This document shows positions 10,819-22,168 of a stretch of 64,000 nucleotides of DNA, piece by piece. The notes below the pieces were generated by a model that worked only from the letters and a program-made list of their open reading frames with translations, was not told where the DNA came from and did not search any database. Position numbers and translations under genes: made by a program. Where the stretch lies: the NCBI GenBank assembly GCA_025201345.1, contig JAIXMG010000004.1:1178001-1242000 (forward strand), in the 5' to 3' direction. The stretch comes from Thamnidium elegans (Eukaryota; Mucoromycota; Mucoromycetes; Mucorales; Mucoraceae). Each line of letters opens with the position of its first letter. The first letter of the stretch is position 1.

Positions 10819-11619
10819 TTATTGTTTTCTTTTTTTTGTAGCAGCCGACTGTTGCTGTCTTAACTTTATTAAGAGACAAGGTGGAGGTAGACCATATAAC
10901 CCGTTTGCATTATTCTTTTTATCTCTCTTTAAATGTCGATTTAACGCATCTTGCCTAGCAAATGGTTTATTACAGAATTGACACGGATAAGGTTTTAAAC
11001 CCAAGTGAAGTTTAGCGTGTCGATTACGGTCGTGTTGTCTCGCAAAAGCCTTTGGACAGTTATTACAAACAAATGGTTTTTCATCTGTATGTGTACGTCG
11101 ATGTGATTTCAAGTTATAAGTACGTGTAAACGTTTTGGTACAGCCTTTGTATTCACAGCGAAATAATGAGCCTTTATGATATGTTGTTGTACTCTTATCA
11201 TCTTCTTCTTCTTCATATTCTTCTTCTTCATTATCGGATGAAAAAGATGAGTATGTGATGGCGGGTGAAATGTTATCCGTTAGCGATTGTGGTACATAAA
11301 ATTCATTTGAAGCGTTGTTATAACCAGTGTTAAATGGTAGATTAAGGTTTGCGGAATCAAGTGAAAACGGTGATTCTGCGGAAGTATAACATGGTGATTG
11401 ATAGAATGGTTGATTATAAACAGGTTGTGTGGTATATAAAATATCTTGAGATTCAAGAACAGGTTGAGGTACTTGTTGTGATGGTTGCGCCTGTTGTTCT
11501 TGATAATAGTAACATTCGTCGCTATAATACATTTGTTGATTTGACTGCAACATACCATGATAGGTTTGATGAGATGCAATGTCTAATTGTGGGAAAAGTT
11601 CATAAGAAGAGTAGTCCAT
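10819..11619 (-). CDS. CRZ1: C2H2 zinc-finger transcription factor, Crz1-type
   Basis: 266-aa nuclear factor with a Gln/Tyr/Ser-rich N-terminal half, an acidic run EEEEYEEEEDD at about 131-141, and C-terminal C2H2 fingers. Finger 1 (155-177) contains TRTYNLKSHRRTH and finger 2 (185-205) contains KAFARQHDRNRH, both close to Crz1. The third finger (213-229) has KPFARQDALNRHL, as in Crz1, but the last zinc ligand is not where Crz1 has it. Crz1 is the calcineurin-activated factor for Ca2+ stress genes. A possible weak docking motif is PAITYS (119-124), which departs from PxIxIT. The frame is open upstream to 11796, but the ATG at 11619 avoids a hydrophobic AT-rich leader and starts the sensible protein. 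No intron is needed. Family assignment is firm, orthology likely. Confidence 0.82.
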   Translation of the reverse strand: MDYSSYELFPQLDIASHQTYHGMLQSNQQMYYSDECYYYQEQQAQPSQQVPQPVLESQDILYTTQPVYNQPFYQSPCYTSAESPFSLDSANLNLPFNTGYNNASNEFYVPQSLTDNISPAITYSSFSSDNEEEEYEEEEDDKSTTTYHKGSLFRCEYKGCTKTFTRTYNLKSHRRTHTDEKPFVCNNCPKAFARQHDRNRHAKLHLGLKPYPCQFCNKPFARQDALNRHLKRDKKNNANGLYGLPPPCLLIKLRQQQSAATKKRKQ

Positions 11620-13153
11620 TTGCGTTATACGACGTGTTTTTTGATTATAAAAAAAAAAGATATTCAGATGTTTATAGAAAGAGATAAGTAAAAGAGAAAG
11701 AGAGAAGAGGAATAAAAAAAAATCCCAAGTTTTTATTTTCAAAACGAGCAGAAAGGTAACACCAAGACAAAAAGCCAGTTTTATTTTTAAACTCACATGA
11801 CAATGTGTATGTATCGTTTTATCTCTTTATTATTGCTTCTTTAATTACTTTATATATATTCAAACAAAAACAAAGATTGAAACCATATATATTTATATCC
11901 ATTGCCACCCTTTAAGATATAAACGTGTATTAAAAGAGAGAGAGAGAGAGAAGGGTATTTAAGCAACCTTGGAAAAGAGGTGTTCAAAAATATATATATA
12001 TATTTTTTAGTTCCCTCCCCTTTCTTTGCCCGATCCATCAATAAAATTTCCAAATTCAGGCAACCGACTTTACCAAAACTCATTATGGTTATTCTTTGTA
12101 AAGTCTTTTTGGGAAAGTATTGGAGGTAACCATTATTTATTTTTATTTCTTTATAATCTTTATAATCTTTTTTTTTTTTTTTCGTCTATTTATAATGACA
12201 AAAAAAAAAAAACTTAACGATGTATATACACAGCTTATAAAAATAAATAAAAAAAATAAACTTTTTTTGAAGTAAAAAAAAAGATTAATGTGTGTGCGAT
12301 GATGGGTAATAATGATCGACTTGATTCATATTAATTATGTGAAACAAGGATATAAAGAGGACGATCTAAAAAAATACAAGAGTATTTGTACGTTAAAAAA
12401 AAAAATAAAAGGCTGTTGGAAAAAAAATAAAATAGGAGAATACAATTTTCTTAAACAGGAATTAATTGTTCACAAAACTATTAAAGTGTTACAGTGTATG
12501 TGTTTTCTTGTCTCCTTTATACATTTGAACTCCCTTACTCGCCTCTCCTCCCCTCCCTATCAAACTGGCGTAGTACTCGTAAATTAAAAATGACATGATT
12601 TTTTTTTTTGGTATTTACATTAAAAAAAACTTGTGGTACGACACATGGCCCTTTGTTTTTTTTTTCTCCTTTACTTGTTTTTCCTTTTTATCGTTATACC
12701 CCCCCCCCCCAAAGTATGCAACCTTAATCACCTGTCAAATAGTCACCATGATAATTTTCATAGTTACCGGTGTTTCAATAACAACAGAAATGATAATTGG
12801 CAATTGTTTTTGAGGAAAAGGAAACTTGCCAAGGTAACCCGGAATTTTCGGGACAAATTTATGACGTTTCCTGTTCCATATTATTTTCTACGAAAACTTG
12901 ATAGATATTATTCAGAATGGCCAATTATGGTTGGTTCCTATTGTTATGTATGGACACTGAAGAATAAAAAAGAAATGCATAATTTTTCCTGTATTTAATC
13001 CAATCATGTTATGTATACATCAGTTGCCATCTATTTTAGAATTATAAATGTATTAATGTGACGGTCGAATAACCTTCTTAAAAAGTTACTTTTTTAACAT
13101 ATTCTTGTTTTCTTTTTATATTTTTCCCACACAAAAAAATAAAAACACTGCGC
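11620..13153. other. Intergenic, low complexity
   Basis: About 1.5 kb between divergent genes. It includes GAGAGA near 11935-11952, a C-run of twelve near 12700, and several poly(A)/poly(T) runs. ORFs here are AT-rich chance readings. The two flanks presumably hold the promoters of the zinc-finger gene and of the 112-aa gene. Confidence 0.5.
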
Positions 13154-13492
13154 ATGCCATCTTTATCTAAACTGTTCAAGTCTGCCAAACAATCATTTTC
13201 AAGTAAGCAACGTAAATCAAGTAGTGATAATGGAGGAGGAAAATCAGTTCGATTCTCAATCAGCAACGAATCTGTTTATTATACTCATAGTAGTGTCGAA
13301 TATGATAGAAGATCATCAATTACATTTGATCAATACCTTCATGAGGCTGATAGTTTAAAATCTTTTAACTCGTCAGAGTATGACGATGATTCCGTTATAT
13401 TTGATGAAGAAGTCTTGAGGAATACAAAAGTAAATAAGAAGCAAGGTCACTATAGTATAGCTGCTCTTGTTGCCTATCGTGCAAATATTTGA
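13154..13492 (+). CDS. Small serine-rich protein with RVxF-like motif
   Basis: Single-exon ORF of 112 aa that looks genuinely coding: ATG in an A-rich context, a basic Ser/Lys N-terminus (MPSLSKLFKSAKQSF), then KSVRFSISNESVYYTHSSVEYDRRS, then an acidic region. KSVRF at residues 30-34 fits the [K/R]x[V/I]x[F/W] PP1-docking pattern, and VRF followed by YTHS..EYDR is a motif arrangement I associate with fungal unknowns. No enzyme domain, signal peptide or membrane segment is visible. Function is unknown; a PP1-binding regulatory role is only a guess. It sits between two longer intergenic regions. Confidence 0.65.
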   Translation: MPSLSKLFKSAKQSFSSKQRKSSSDNGGGKSVRFSISNESVYYTHSSVEYDRRSSITFDQYLHEADSLKSFNSSEYDDDSVIFDEEVLRNTKVNKKQGHYSIAALVAYRANI

Positions 13493-14622
13493 ACTCTTTC
13501 TCTTCTCCCTGTGTATACCCCATTTTGTAACTGTTTAACATTTAATAATAATAAAATCACCCTTTTTTTTCAGTATCCGTTTTTTTTTTTTTTTTACATG
13601 TTTTGAATATGGACCTTGTTATTGCTGGTGTTACCAGTATGATATAATTTTCAGATGGTTAATTCATGCGTTTGTGTTCAAAAAAAAAGACTAGTAAACA
13701 AAATCGAGCATTGATGAGGGATTTTTTTTTTCTATTTCCTTTTACAAGTGGTTAGCCCTGTAGGAAATCAATGCCGACCATTTTAGGATTCTGTAAAAGG
13801 AAATATAAAAACCATCAAATATTTGACTCCTAGAAGCTCTTACGCCAAGTTAATTCAATGAAATACGTTGTTTTCAAAGGCGGGCTGTTTTTTTTTTGAA
13901 AGAAAAAAAAGATATCATTTTATTATTTCTAACCTTTTGTTTTTATCAGTTACTAAAACACAGATAAAAAAATAATCTGATTAATTTTTTTTTCGTTTTT
14001 TTATTTTTTGTTTTTCTTTTCTTTGATATTTTATGCAAATATAGACCTTTACAGTCTCATGTTCATATAAGCGCATCTAATCTACGCTATACAGAATAGT
14101 ACATATTCTAAAATGGAATAAATAAATTGTTTTTTTTTATTTACTCGCGTATCAAGAGTCCTTCTTATTCTTTCCAAAGACAGGTCTTGATGAAGATGAT
14201 TTTAAATCCGTTAATTACACTTTAATTAAGTTTTTATCAATTGTTCTTTTTTCAATTGTGAGTATGAGATATTATTGTTACTTACCAACCCTGTCAATTA
14301 ATGATGAACTCGAGAGAAGAGATGGTTCATCGTTATTCAAGATCATTTTAGTTAGACAAAAGAAAAAATTCAATCAGTTTCTCAGAAGTATGGATATAAT
14401 TAAGCATGAATGTTTTTATTATGGCAATAAAAAAACAAAGAAAAAAAAACATAAACAAAAAAAAAAAGGACGCTATAATAAAATAATTGTAGCGTGTTGG
14501 AGACAGTTACACGAATTCTCTATTTTTGGAGACTTAAACAATAACAAAAGCATTAAATAAATATCCCAGTTCGTTTATTATTATTTTTTACCTCTCTTCT
14601 TTCTACTTACAAAAAAATAAAA
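13493..14622. other. Intergenic with one doubtful ORF
   Basis: Mostly AT-rich spacer. A frame is open from about 14258 to 14560 (ATG at 14264, about 98 codons, ending in lysine-rich low complexity). It is upstream of the Rho-GEF start and is not needed by that gene model. It could be an upstream UTR reading or a remnant; I see no domain in it. Confidence 0.35.
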
Positions 14623-17600
14623 ATGTCTACTTTCAAAGTTTGTATTCCCGTTATACATGAAAAAAAAAATACATATATTTACTTATTTATTGATGTAGGA
14701 GCTAAAATCAAATCTTCAACCAGAATATTCTTATAATTGGAAATTAATCAAGGAAAAAGATATATCACATAAACAACTACAAGCCGAGCCTTCCCTTGAC
14801 TTTTTGGATAAAATAAACAATAAAACAACAAAGCCAAGGGTAATACAAATTAATACGTATACATACACTTTATAAGCTAACTTTTTTTTTTTTTTTTTAA
14901 AAAAAAAAGTGTCAAAACATTGACTTGATTGTGCCATCAAAAAAGAGAACACGAAGTAATATAACAAGGGACACGAGTACTAAAAAGGAAAAACAAACTT
15001 ATTTTTTCCCTGTATCATTTAGGTCAACAAATTCAACTGGAGCAATTTTTAAATATTATTGGATCTCAACTACATGACGATACCATGTCAACGTCCTTGA
15101 GTCGTCATAGTAACGAAGATATTAGACAGGAAACCGAGAATGATAATAGACAGGTAATAAATAATAAAATTACCGTTTATACACACGCGTAAAATAACGT
15201 CATAATAGTTTGAAAGAAATGACGAAAAAAGACAGTTTCGTATTCAAGAATTCATAAAAACAGAAAAATCATATGTTGAAACCTTAAAAACATTAGTCAA
15301 ATATGTCGTCAGCCCACTAAAATATAATATGCAACAAAAAAATTGTGTTTTAAATACGTTCAAATGTCACAAGATATTTTTAAATATTGAACAAATTCTA
15401 TCTGTCAACGAAAAGTTTTTACAGGATTTACAAAATAATTCAGAATTTGGACTTGTATGTCGACAACATGTAAAGTATTTTATACCCACCTTTTAACCGT
15501 TTATCCTTTACTAATTTATAATAGATTATAAATTTCGAATGTTATCGAAAATATTTATTAGAACAATCTGAAGCACAAAAATTACATGCCAAAGAATTTA
15601 AAACCAATCAAGTTTATAAACGATTTCTTTCTAGAGTAAAAGATCAATCTGAATTCAAAAGAAAGCGCTTACAAGATATACTAGTAGAACCTGTTCAACG
15701 AATTAGCAGGTATTCGATGATGCTGAGAGAAATTCTTCAATTAACACCGGAAGAGCATTCCGATTTTCGTGGTTTAAAAATTGCTTGTGAGAAGGCAAAG
15801 GAAATTGCCACCATGGCTGATGATGATCCAACAAAGACTGCTACTATGTTTTTAAATTTATATCAAGCCATTAAAGATTCTCCCGTAAGTTTTACAATTA
15901 TTATTGTTCTTGTTTTTTTAAACGTTTTATATTTATCATAGTGCTCCTTGATCAATCAAAAAAGATCTCTAGTGGCTCATCTTGATGCGACTGAAATTCA
16001 TCGAGTAACAAATAAGCCAACTCGAGCAGTTTCACTTTTCTTATTTACAGATAAAATACTTGTTGCCAGTCGTTCGTGCATTGATGCCAAAGAAATTGAT
16101 CTTGAAGAATTACTTGATAATACAGCTACAACTACAAGTACATCATTATTTAATAAGAATGAAAAAGCATTGAAATTTAAAGGTTGGGCAGATATTGAAA
16201 GTATAGAATTATTTGATGGTATATCGGATAGCACATTTATCTTAACGGCGACAAATGTACAAGAAACAAAAAAGAATGAAATGTCCAATATTACTTCATT
16301 TGAAAATTACTTTTATAAAGGACCAAGGTTATTTTCTGTTATAGCTCAAACAAGACTAAAGAATTCGAATTTTTTAGAAAAGGTGAATGAGTTTAAAAAT
16401 GTATATCAAAAGACGAGAGCCTTGGTGAAACAATATGGTAAGATAGTAAATTAGATTGGATATATTTTACTTTTATATATTTATATATATTTTGTAGAAG
16501 TACAGGACAAGACCTATTACAGGGTATGGAAAGGTGTACCTACATTTTGTAATGTATATAACCCAGATAGTTACGTCAGTGCTAAATATAAAGTAAGATT
16601 TTTTGTTTTTTGTTTTTTTTGTTAACTAGCACGATTTAACAATTTATAATAGAATGATAGTGCTATTATATATGTAGATGATGATATAATTGATACAGAA
16701 AAATTATTTGCTCGTTCTTCTTATCTATATAACCCTTGGATTATTGGACTAATACAACCAGAAAATATGAAGGGATTTCGATTTAATATCTGTACTCGAA
16801 TGAATTTCACTCGATCCAGTATTAATAAATCCAATGATCTTACAATTGATTTTGAAAGTATATTTTGGAACAATATGTTATTTTTGGATCAAAGTTTAAA
16901 GAGATCAGTTGAATTTGCTGCACATAGTATGTTAAAGATTCAACAAGCGACGAACAGTAATAATAGCCGTCCTAGATCGATATCCCGGTCCAGTAGTATT
17001 CCTTCTATTGGAAAGTTATTTCATAATAATAATGATAACATACCTACTAAAAATATTATCAAACAAACTCAAAAAAGAGTGCCTGTACATCATTCTTGGA
17101 GTTCAAATAATTCTGGTATTTGTGAAAGTAATAATTCTTCTGTTACTACATTAACTTCTTCACTGTGGACTTTACCAGACGAAAATACGGTAAAAAAAAA
17201 AAAAAAAAAAAAAAATATTTATAACTACTAAAATATATTTATAGATTAATATTGGCCATAATATGCAACCTTCAGTTAGTAGTAATAAAGGCACACTAGA
17301 ACATGTTAAATCGAATATTCCCAAAACAATATCATCCATTGGTAGTGATAGTAGTACAAGAAGTTGGGGTAGTATGATTGAAGATGATGGGAATGAAGAT
17401 GAAGACGAAGATGAAATTGATTATTTGACAATCAAGGTAATTTTTTTTTTTTTTTTTTTTTGTTAACTGTGTTTAATGAGTTATACAATCTAAAATATAT
17501 ATATATATACTTATAGACTCTATCTAATACTAGTGATCAAAAGAACTCAACTGAAACATCTAATGAATTTGAAGACGAGATGCAAGAACAATGGAAAGCA

Positions 17601-17630
17601 TTAATATCTAAATATGATTTAATAAAATAA
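14623..17630 (+). CDS. Rho guanine nucleotide exchange factor (DH domain)
   Basis: Eleven exons: 14623-14637, 14699-14839, 14910-14955, 15023-15153, 15209-15469, 15525-15884, 15942-16437, 16498-16592, 16653-17189, 17245-17436, 17517-17630, giving 795 aa with every junction in frame. A Dbl-homology domain spans about 115-320: it opens RIQEFIKTEKSYVETLK, includes LQDILVEPVQRISRYSMML (the hallmark helix) and ends in DDDPTKTATMFLNLYQAI. A PH-like region follows (about 335-480: KPTRAVSLFLFTDKILVAS, KFKGWADIESIELFDG). The C-terminal part holds an unassigned conserved-looking block (YRVWKGVPTFC to FRFNICTRM) and a Ser/Asn-rich acidic tail. Such proteins activate Rho/Cdc42 GTPases in polarity or cytokinesis; the specific target is unknown. 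The 15-nt first exon is the least certain. Confidence 0.85.
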
Positions 17631-18230
17631 TAATACCCCATACTATATTCCCAAAGGTAAACATAAAAAAACCAAGTATTTAACAAAATGGTTTATATCT
17701 ATATACCATGTGTATCTGTGTATCACTTGGCAATCTTTTGTACACATTAAAAAAGAAAGTCCTTTTTTCTAGTATACATATATATGTATATACATTCTTG
17801 CTAAACGCATTAAAAAATAGATAAAACAAAAACTGATCACCAGATGTTTGCTTTTTGAGGTTAAAATCGGATGCAACCATATCAAGAGTCCGATAAAATA
17901 GTAAAACGTTACACTTGTTCGCTAGAAGATCTTCTTTTGCTAGGTGTAGTATTAAATAAACTGGTTAAATAGGAGAATCAACCTTTTAGAAAATGATGAT
18001 TTGTTTATTATGACGGAGATATTAAACAATATAGGTTACCTCTTGTTTGATTTCCCTTTTCATGTTGTAACACTAATCCTAAAATATCGCTATTTTAAAT
18101 CATCTTGCATTTGGCCTACATATAAAAACTTTTTTTTTTTTATTTTTATTTTTTTTTTTTTCCCTCTTTTTCTTATATATATTCTTTTTGATCTGTTTTA
18201 TCTGTTTACATATAAAATAATACATCAAGT
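17631..18230. other. Intergenic spacer
   Basis: About 0.6 kb between Rho-GEF and the channel gene, with a T-rich stretch just upstream of the latter's ATG (18130-18215). No gene is seen. Confidence 0.5.
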
Positions 18231-18855
18231 ATGAGTGATACCAAAGAAGATCAGTTTGGGTAATTTATAAAAAAAATCAACTCCTCTTTTCAGTTAAACA
18301 TTGACAAGTTTTTTTTTTTTTTTTTTTTTTCTTTCTTATAGTGCAGATAATTCTACCAGTACCTTTACTTCTGCTTTATGGTTTAATGCTGTATTAGCTG
18401 TTGGTTTCTTTGGAGCTTTTACTATCTTGAGAACTACTCGTCCTCAAACTTACGCTCCTAGAACATATGCTGTACCAAAGGAGTAAGATAGTCTCATATT
18501 AATTTACTTTTTTTTTTGAGCAAGATTTTATTTACATCAATTATTATAAATTAGGAAACGTCCACCTCCTATTCCTAAAGGCTTTGGTCGTTGGATATTA
18601 GCAATATTCAAAATATCAGATGAAGATTTAATTAAAACGATGGGTCTTGATAGATTCATGGTATTAAAGTTTCTTCGAATGGGTATGGTTACTTTTTCCA
18701 TCTATTCATTAGTAGCCATTCCTATTTTATTTCCAATTACTATCATTGGTCAAGGTAACCTGTCTGGTTTAACCTATTTAACAATGGGTAATGTTACAGA
18801 TGATAGTCGTACTTGGGCTCATTGTTTACTAGCTGTCATTTTATCAGGTAAAGTA

Positions 18856-18891
<36 letters not shown>

Positions 18892-21280
18892 CTATAATAA
18901 TGACTGATCTTTTTCTTTTTTAGGTTTGGTTTGGTATTATACTTTCAGAGAGACTAGAATTTACATCACGTTGAGAAGAAAGTTCCTCCTTAGTCCTGAT
19001 TATGCAGAATCTGTTGCTGCTCGTACTATTTATGTTCCTTCCATTCCTGCTGATGTCAACAATGCTGAAACTCTTGAAAGAATCTTTAGTAAATTCCCTG
19101 GTGGTGTCCGTAGAATTTGGCTTAACAGGTACATATACACAATATATGTATATATACACAATATAATTTTTTAAAAAAATAATATATTATCTAGACAGTT
19201 AGAAGATCTTCCTGAACTTGTTGAAGAACGTCAAAAGGCAGCTTTAAGTTTAGAAACAACAATTACCAAAGCCATATTAGCGACATATAAACACAATATG
19301 AAGATGTCAGGATCAAATCAAATTGATGAAGAAGGATTAACAGAATCTGATATTCCAGAAACCATTCGTCCCAAGCATCGTGATTCAGTTATTCCATTAC
19401 CTTGTTTTGGCCGTAAAGTAGACAGTATTAATTTTTATCATGATAAAATTAAGGAATTAAACGAAAGCGTAATCGAAAAACAAAATGAATCCCATAACTT
19501 TGCTCAATTCAATTCTGCATTTATTGAATTTAATGAACAAGCTGCTGCACACATGGCTGCACAATCTTTAATGCATAAGGAATCTATGCAAATGGCTCCT
19601 CGTTATATTCAAATTGCACCATCTGATATCATTTGGGAAAACATGAATATTAAATCTTATGAAAGAATGATACGTCGATTTGTTAGTATTTCATGTACTA
19701 CTGTGATTATTATTTTCTGGGCTGTTCCGGTTGTATTTGTTCAAGCAATTGCTAATATTGATGAATTAGCTAAAATACTTCCTTTCCTCTCTGTTATTAA
19801 TAATCTAGATCCTGCTATTATTGGTATCATTCAAGGTATTTTACCTGCTATTGCTTTATCCATCTTGATTTCCCTTGTACCTGTTATCTTTACTATCTTT
19901 TCGACCAAAGAAGGTATTCCTCAAAGATCCTTTGTTCAATTATCTGTACTTCACAAGTTCTTCTTTTTTCAATTGATTGATGTCGTCTTGGTTTCTACTC
20001 TTTCTGGCGGTGCCTTAAGTATGGTAAAACAAATCGAAACAATTGCAACTAATCCATTTGGTATCATCAACACTCTCTCCGAGAATTTACCAAAGGCTTC
20101 TACTTTCTTTATTACATTTGTTATGCTTCAATCTACCAATCAATCCGGTCAAGCTATGCTTCAATTAGTCCCTTACATATTATCTTATGTATTCCCCATG
20201 TTTGCTACTACCCCTCGTGATATCTATAACCAAAAGAAGACTTGTCCAACTATCAATTTGGGTACTTTGATTCCTGCACAAACTGTTATCTTCGTATTGG
20301 GTCTTGAATACGGTGTAATCGCGCCCTTGATTTTACCTTTTGTTTGTTTATTCTTTATGCTTCAATACTTTGTCTACTTGTATCAATTCTTGTACGTTTA
20401 TGAAATTCCTTTTGAAACTGCAGGCCGTGCTTTTCCTAGAGCTATCCGTCACATCTACATTGGTTTATTCATCTCCCAATTAACATTGATTGGTTTATTC
20501 GGTATTCGTACCGGTGCTCGTGGTCAAATGGGTGTTATTATTGCTACACTTGTCTGCACAGCATTTGCTCTCTACTACTATGATCGTGCATTTAAACCTC
20601 TCTTCAAGTACCTTCCTATCTCTGTCTTTGATGATCCAGAAATGACCAATGCTAAAAAAACCGATGCCATCACACCCGATATTGTTACCTCCAATGCCGA
20701 TGTTACAACACACGGAGAAAAACATGTAATCAAGACAGGTTATGTATCTGATGATACTTCTTCTTATAACCCAAGCTTTTTGCAACCTACACCTACCTTT
20801 AATAAGCGTCATACACACAGTTCAGTAAATTCACCAACTTCTTTTGATGCTTATGGTGCTCGTAAACAATTATTAGCTAGACTTGAAGAAGAAAAAGGAA
20901 AGGATAAGGAAGACATTAAAAAGGATAGTGAACGTATCGTGGCAACTGCTAAATCACTTTATGCTGCTGAGTCTTATATGCATCCTTCTACTTACGCTCC
21001 CAAACCCACTATTTGGATTCCTGAAGACGATCTTGGAATTACTCAAAAGGAAATGAAGGAATTACAATCTTTGGATATCGATAGCAGTAGTCGAGGTGCT
21101 GCTGTGGTTCGTAACACTAAGGGTAAAGGTATTGTTGCCATTGACGAGGAAAGTTTGATCAATGATTACCAAGGTATCCCTGGTAGCGGTCCCTCTGCCG
21201 CTAATGAGTCCGATGTTAATAACTATATTCGTGTACTCGTCGATAGTTTTAACTTTGCTGATGCCATTACCATGTACTAA
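18231..21280 (+). CDS. CSC1: Csc1/OSCA/TMEM63 calcium-permeable stress-gated channel
   Basis: Polytopic membrane channel of the DUF221 (RSN1_7TM) family, opened by osmotic or mechanical stress. Exons 18231-18259, 18342-18482, 18555-18847, 18924-19128 and 19195-21280 give 917 aa. The N-terminal RSN1_TM part has a first membrane segment (FTSALWFNAVLAVGFFGAF), the FLRMGMVTFSIYSL segment, and RTIYVPSIPADVNNAETLERIF of the cytosolic RRM-like domain. The pore half contains APSDIIWENMNI, then about eight hydrophobic segments with SVLHKFFFFQLIDVVLVSTLSGG and PSTFF-like sequence. A long hydrophilic Ser/Lys-rich tail (after about 660) carries no domain I recognise and may be regulatory. The first exon is only 29 nt; intron 3 carries a 33-A run. 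Confidence 0.93.
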
Positions 21281-21787
21281 ACCAACAACAACAACAAACT
21301 ATTCATTGTTTATATATATATATATGTACTCTTTTTTTTTTTAATAACTAATAGTAATAATAATAATAATAATAATAAAATAATAATAATAATTTTATCC
21401 TCTTTATCTGTCTTTATCCGATGTACACACGCGCAAAATCAACTTATCAATTGTTCTTGAGAAACTTTAATTTCCCTTGTGCAACTGTTTTGACTTAGTT
21501 GTATATACTGAGGTTAAGACAGTAAAGTGCAAAATAAAAAGATGCTCTTGGCGAAAAAAAAGAAAGATGTCTCAACAAACAAACAAAAAAAGCAATGCAG
21601 CATACCCTCCATATTAAGTTCTTTACACCTGTTCACTCTTTTTAAAAAAAAATACGTGGGTTTTTCATTTGGAAGACAAAAAAGGTTAATTTGAGTGAAA
21701 TCTGTTCAACTCGAATCCGTATCACTGATATAAACAAGTACGGCTCCTGCATCTGGATTTAACAAAAACTAACTACCTTTTTTCTTT

Positions 21788-21822
<35 letters not shown>

Positions 21823-22168
21823 AATTCGCTACTCTCCTTGATTTATTAAATAAACTAAACAACAATTAAGTTTTTACACTCGTGGAACGTTGCGTGTAAA
21901 ACGTCGCCCATAGTCGGCCTCATCTTCAAAAAGTAAAATACAGTACGCCGTGATGAGTGAATAGATCACATGAGTAAAATAATGCCTTATTTTAACACAC
22001 CTTTATTTATCGCCTATTTATTTCGTCTTTCTTTTTACACCTTTTGCAAGAAAAAAAATTAAAGTGTCGCACTTTGAAAAAAAAACTGTGTCGTATGTTT
22101 TTAGAAAAAAGTGTCAGGAAAATAGTGTCGTGCTTTTCAAAAAAAAAAAATGCCGCATACATAACTGT
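21281..22168. other. Intergenic with microsatellites
   Basis: 3' flank of the channel gene. It contains TAATAA trinucleotide repeats (21340-21390) and a (CT)15 tract at 21791-21820. No coding frame is seen. Confidence 0.55.

Noticed and set aside
11620..11796. N-terminal hydrophobic extension of the Crz1-like protein
   Set aside because: The upstream codons are AT-rich Phe/Leu/Lys text typical of a leader; the ATG at 11619 gives a normal soluble factor.
12595..12998. Overlapping plus-strand ORFs before the 112-aa gene
   Set aside because: They run through poly(T), poly(C) and AT-rich sequence and show no domain or protein-like composition.
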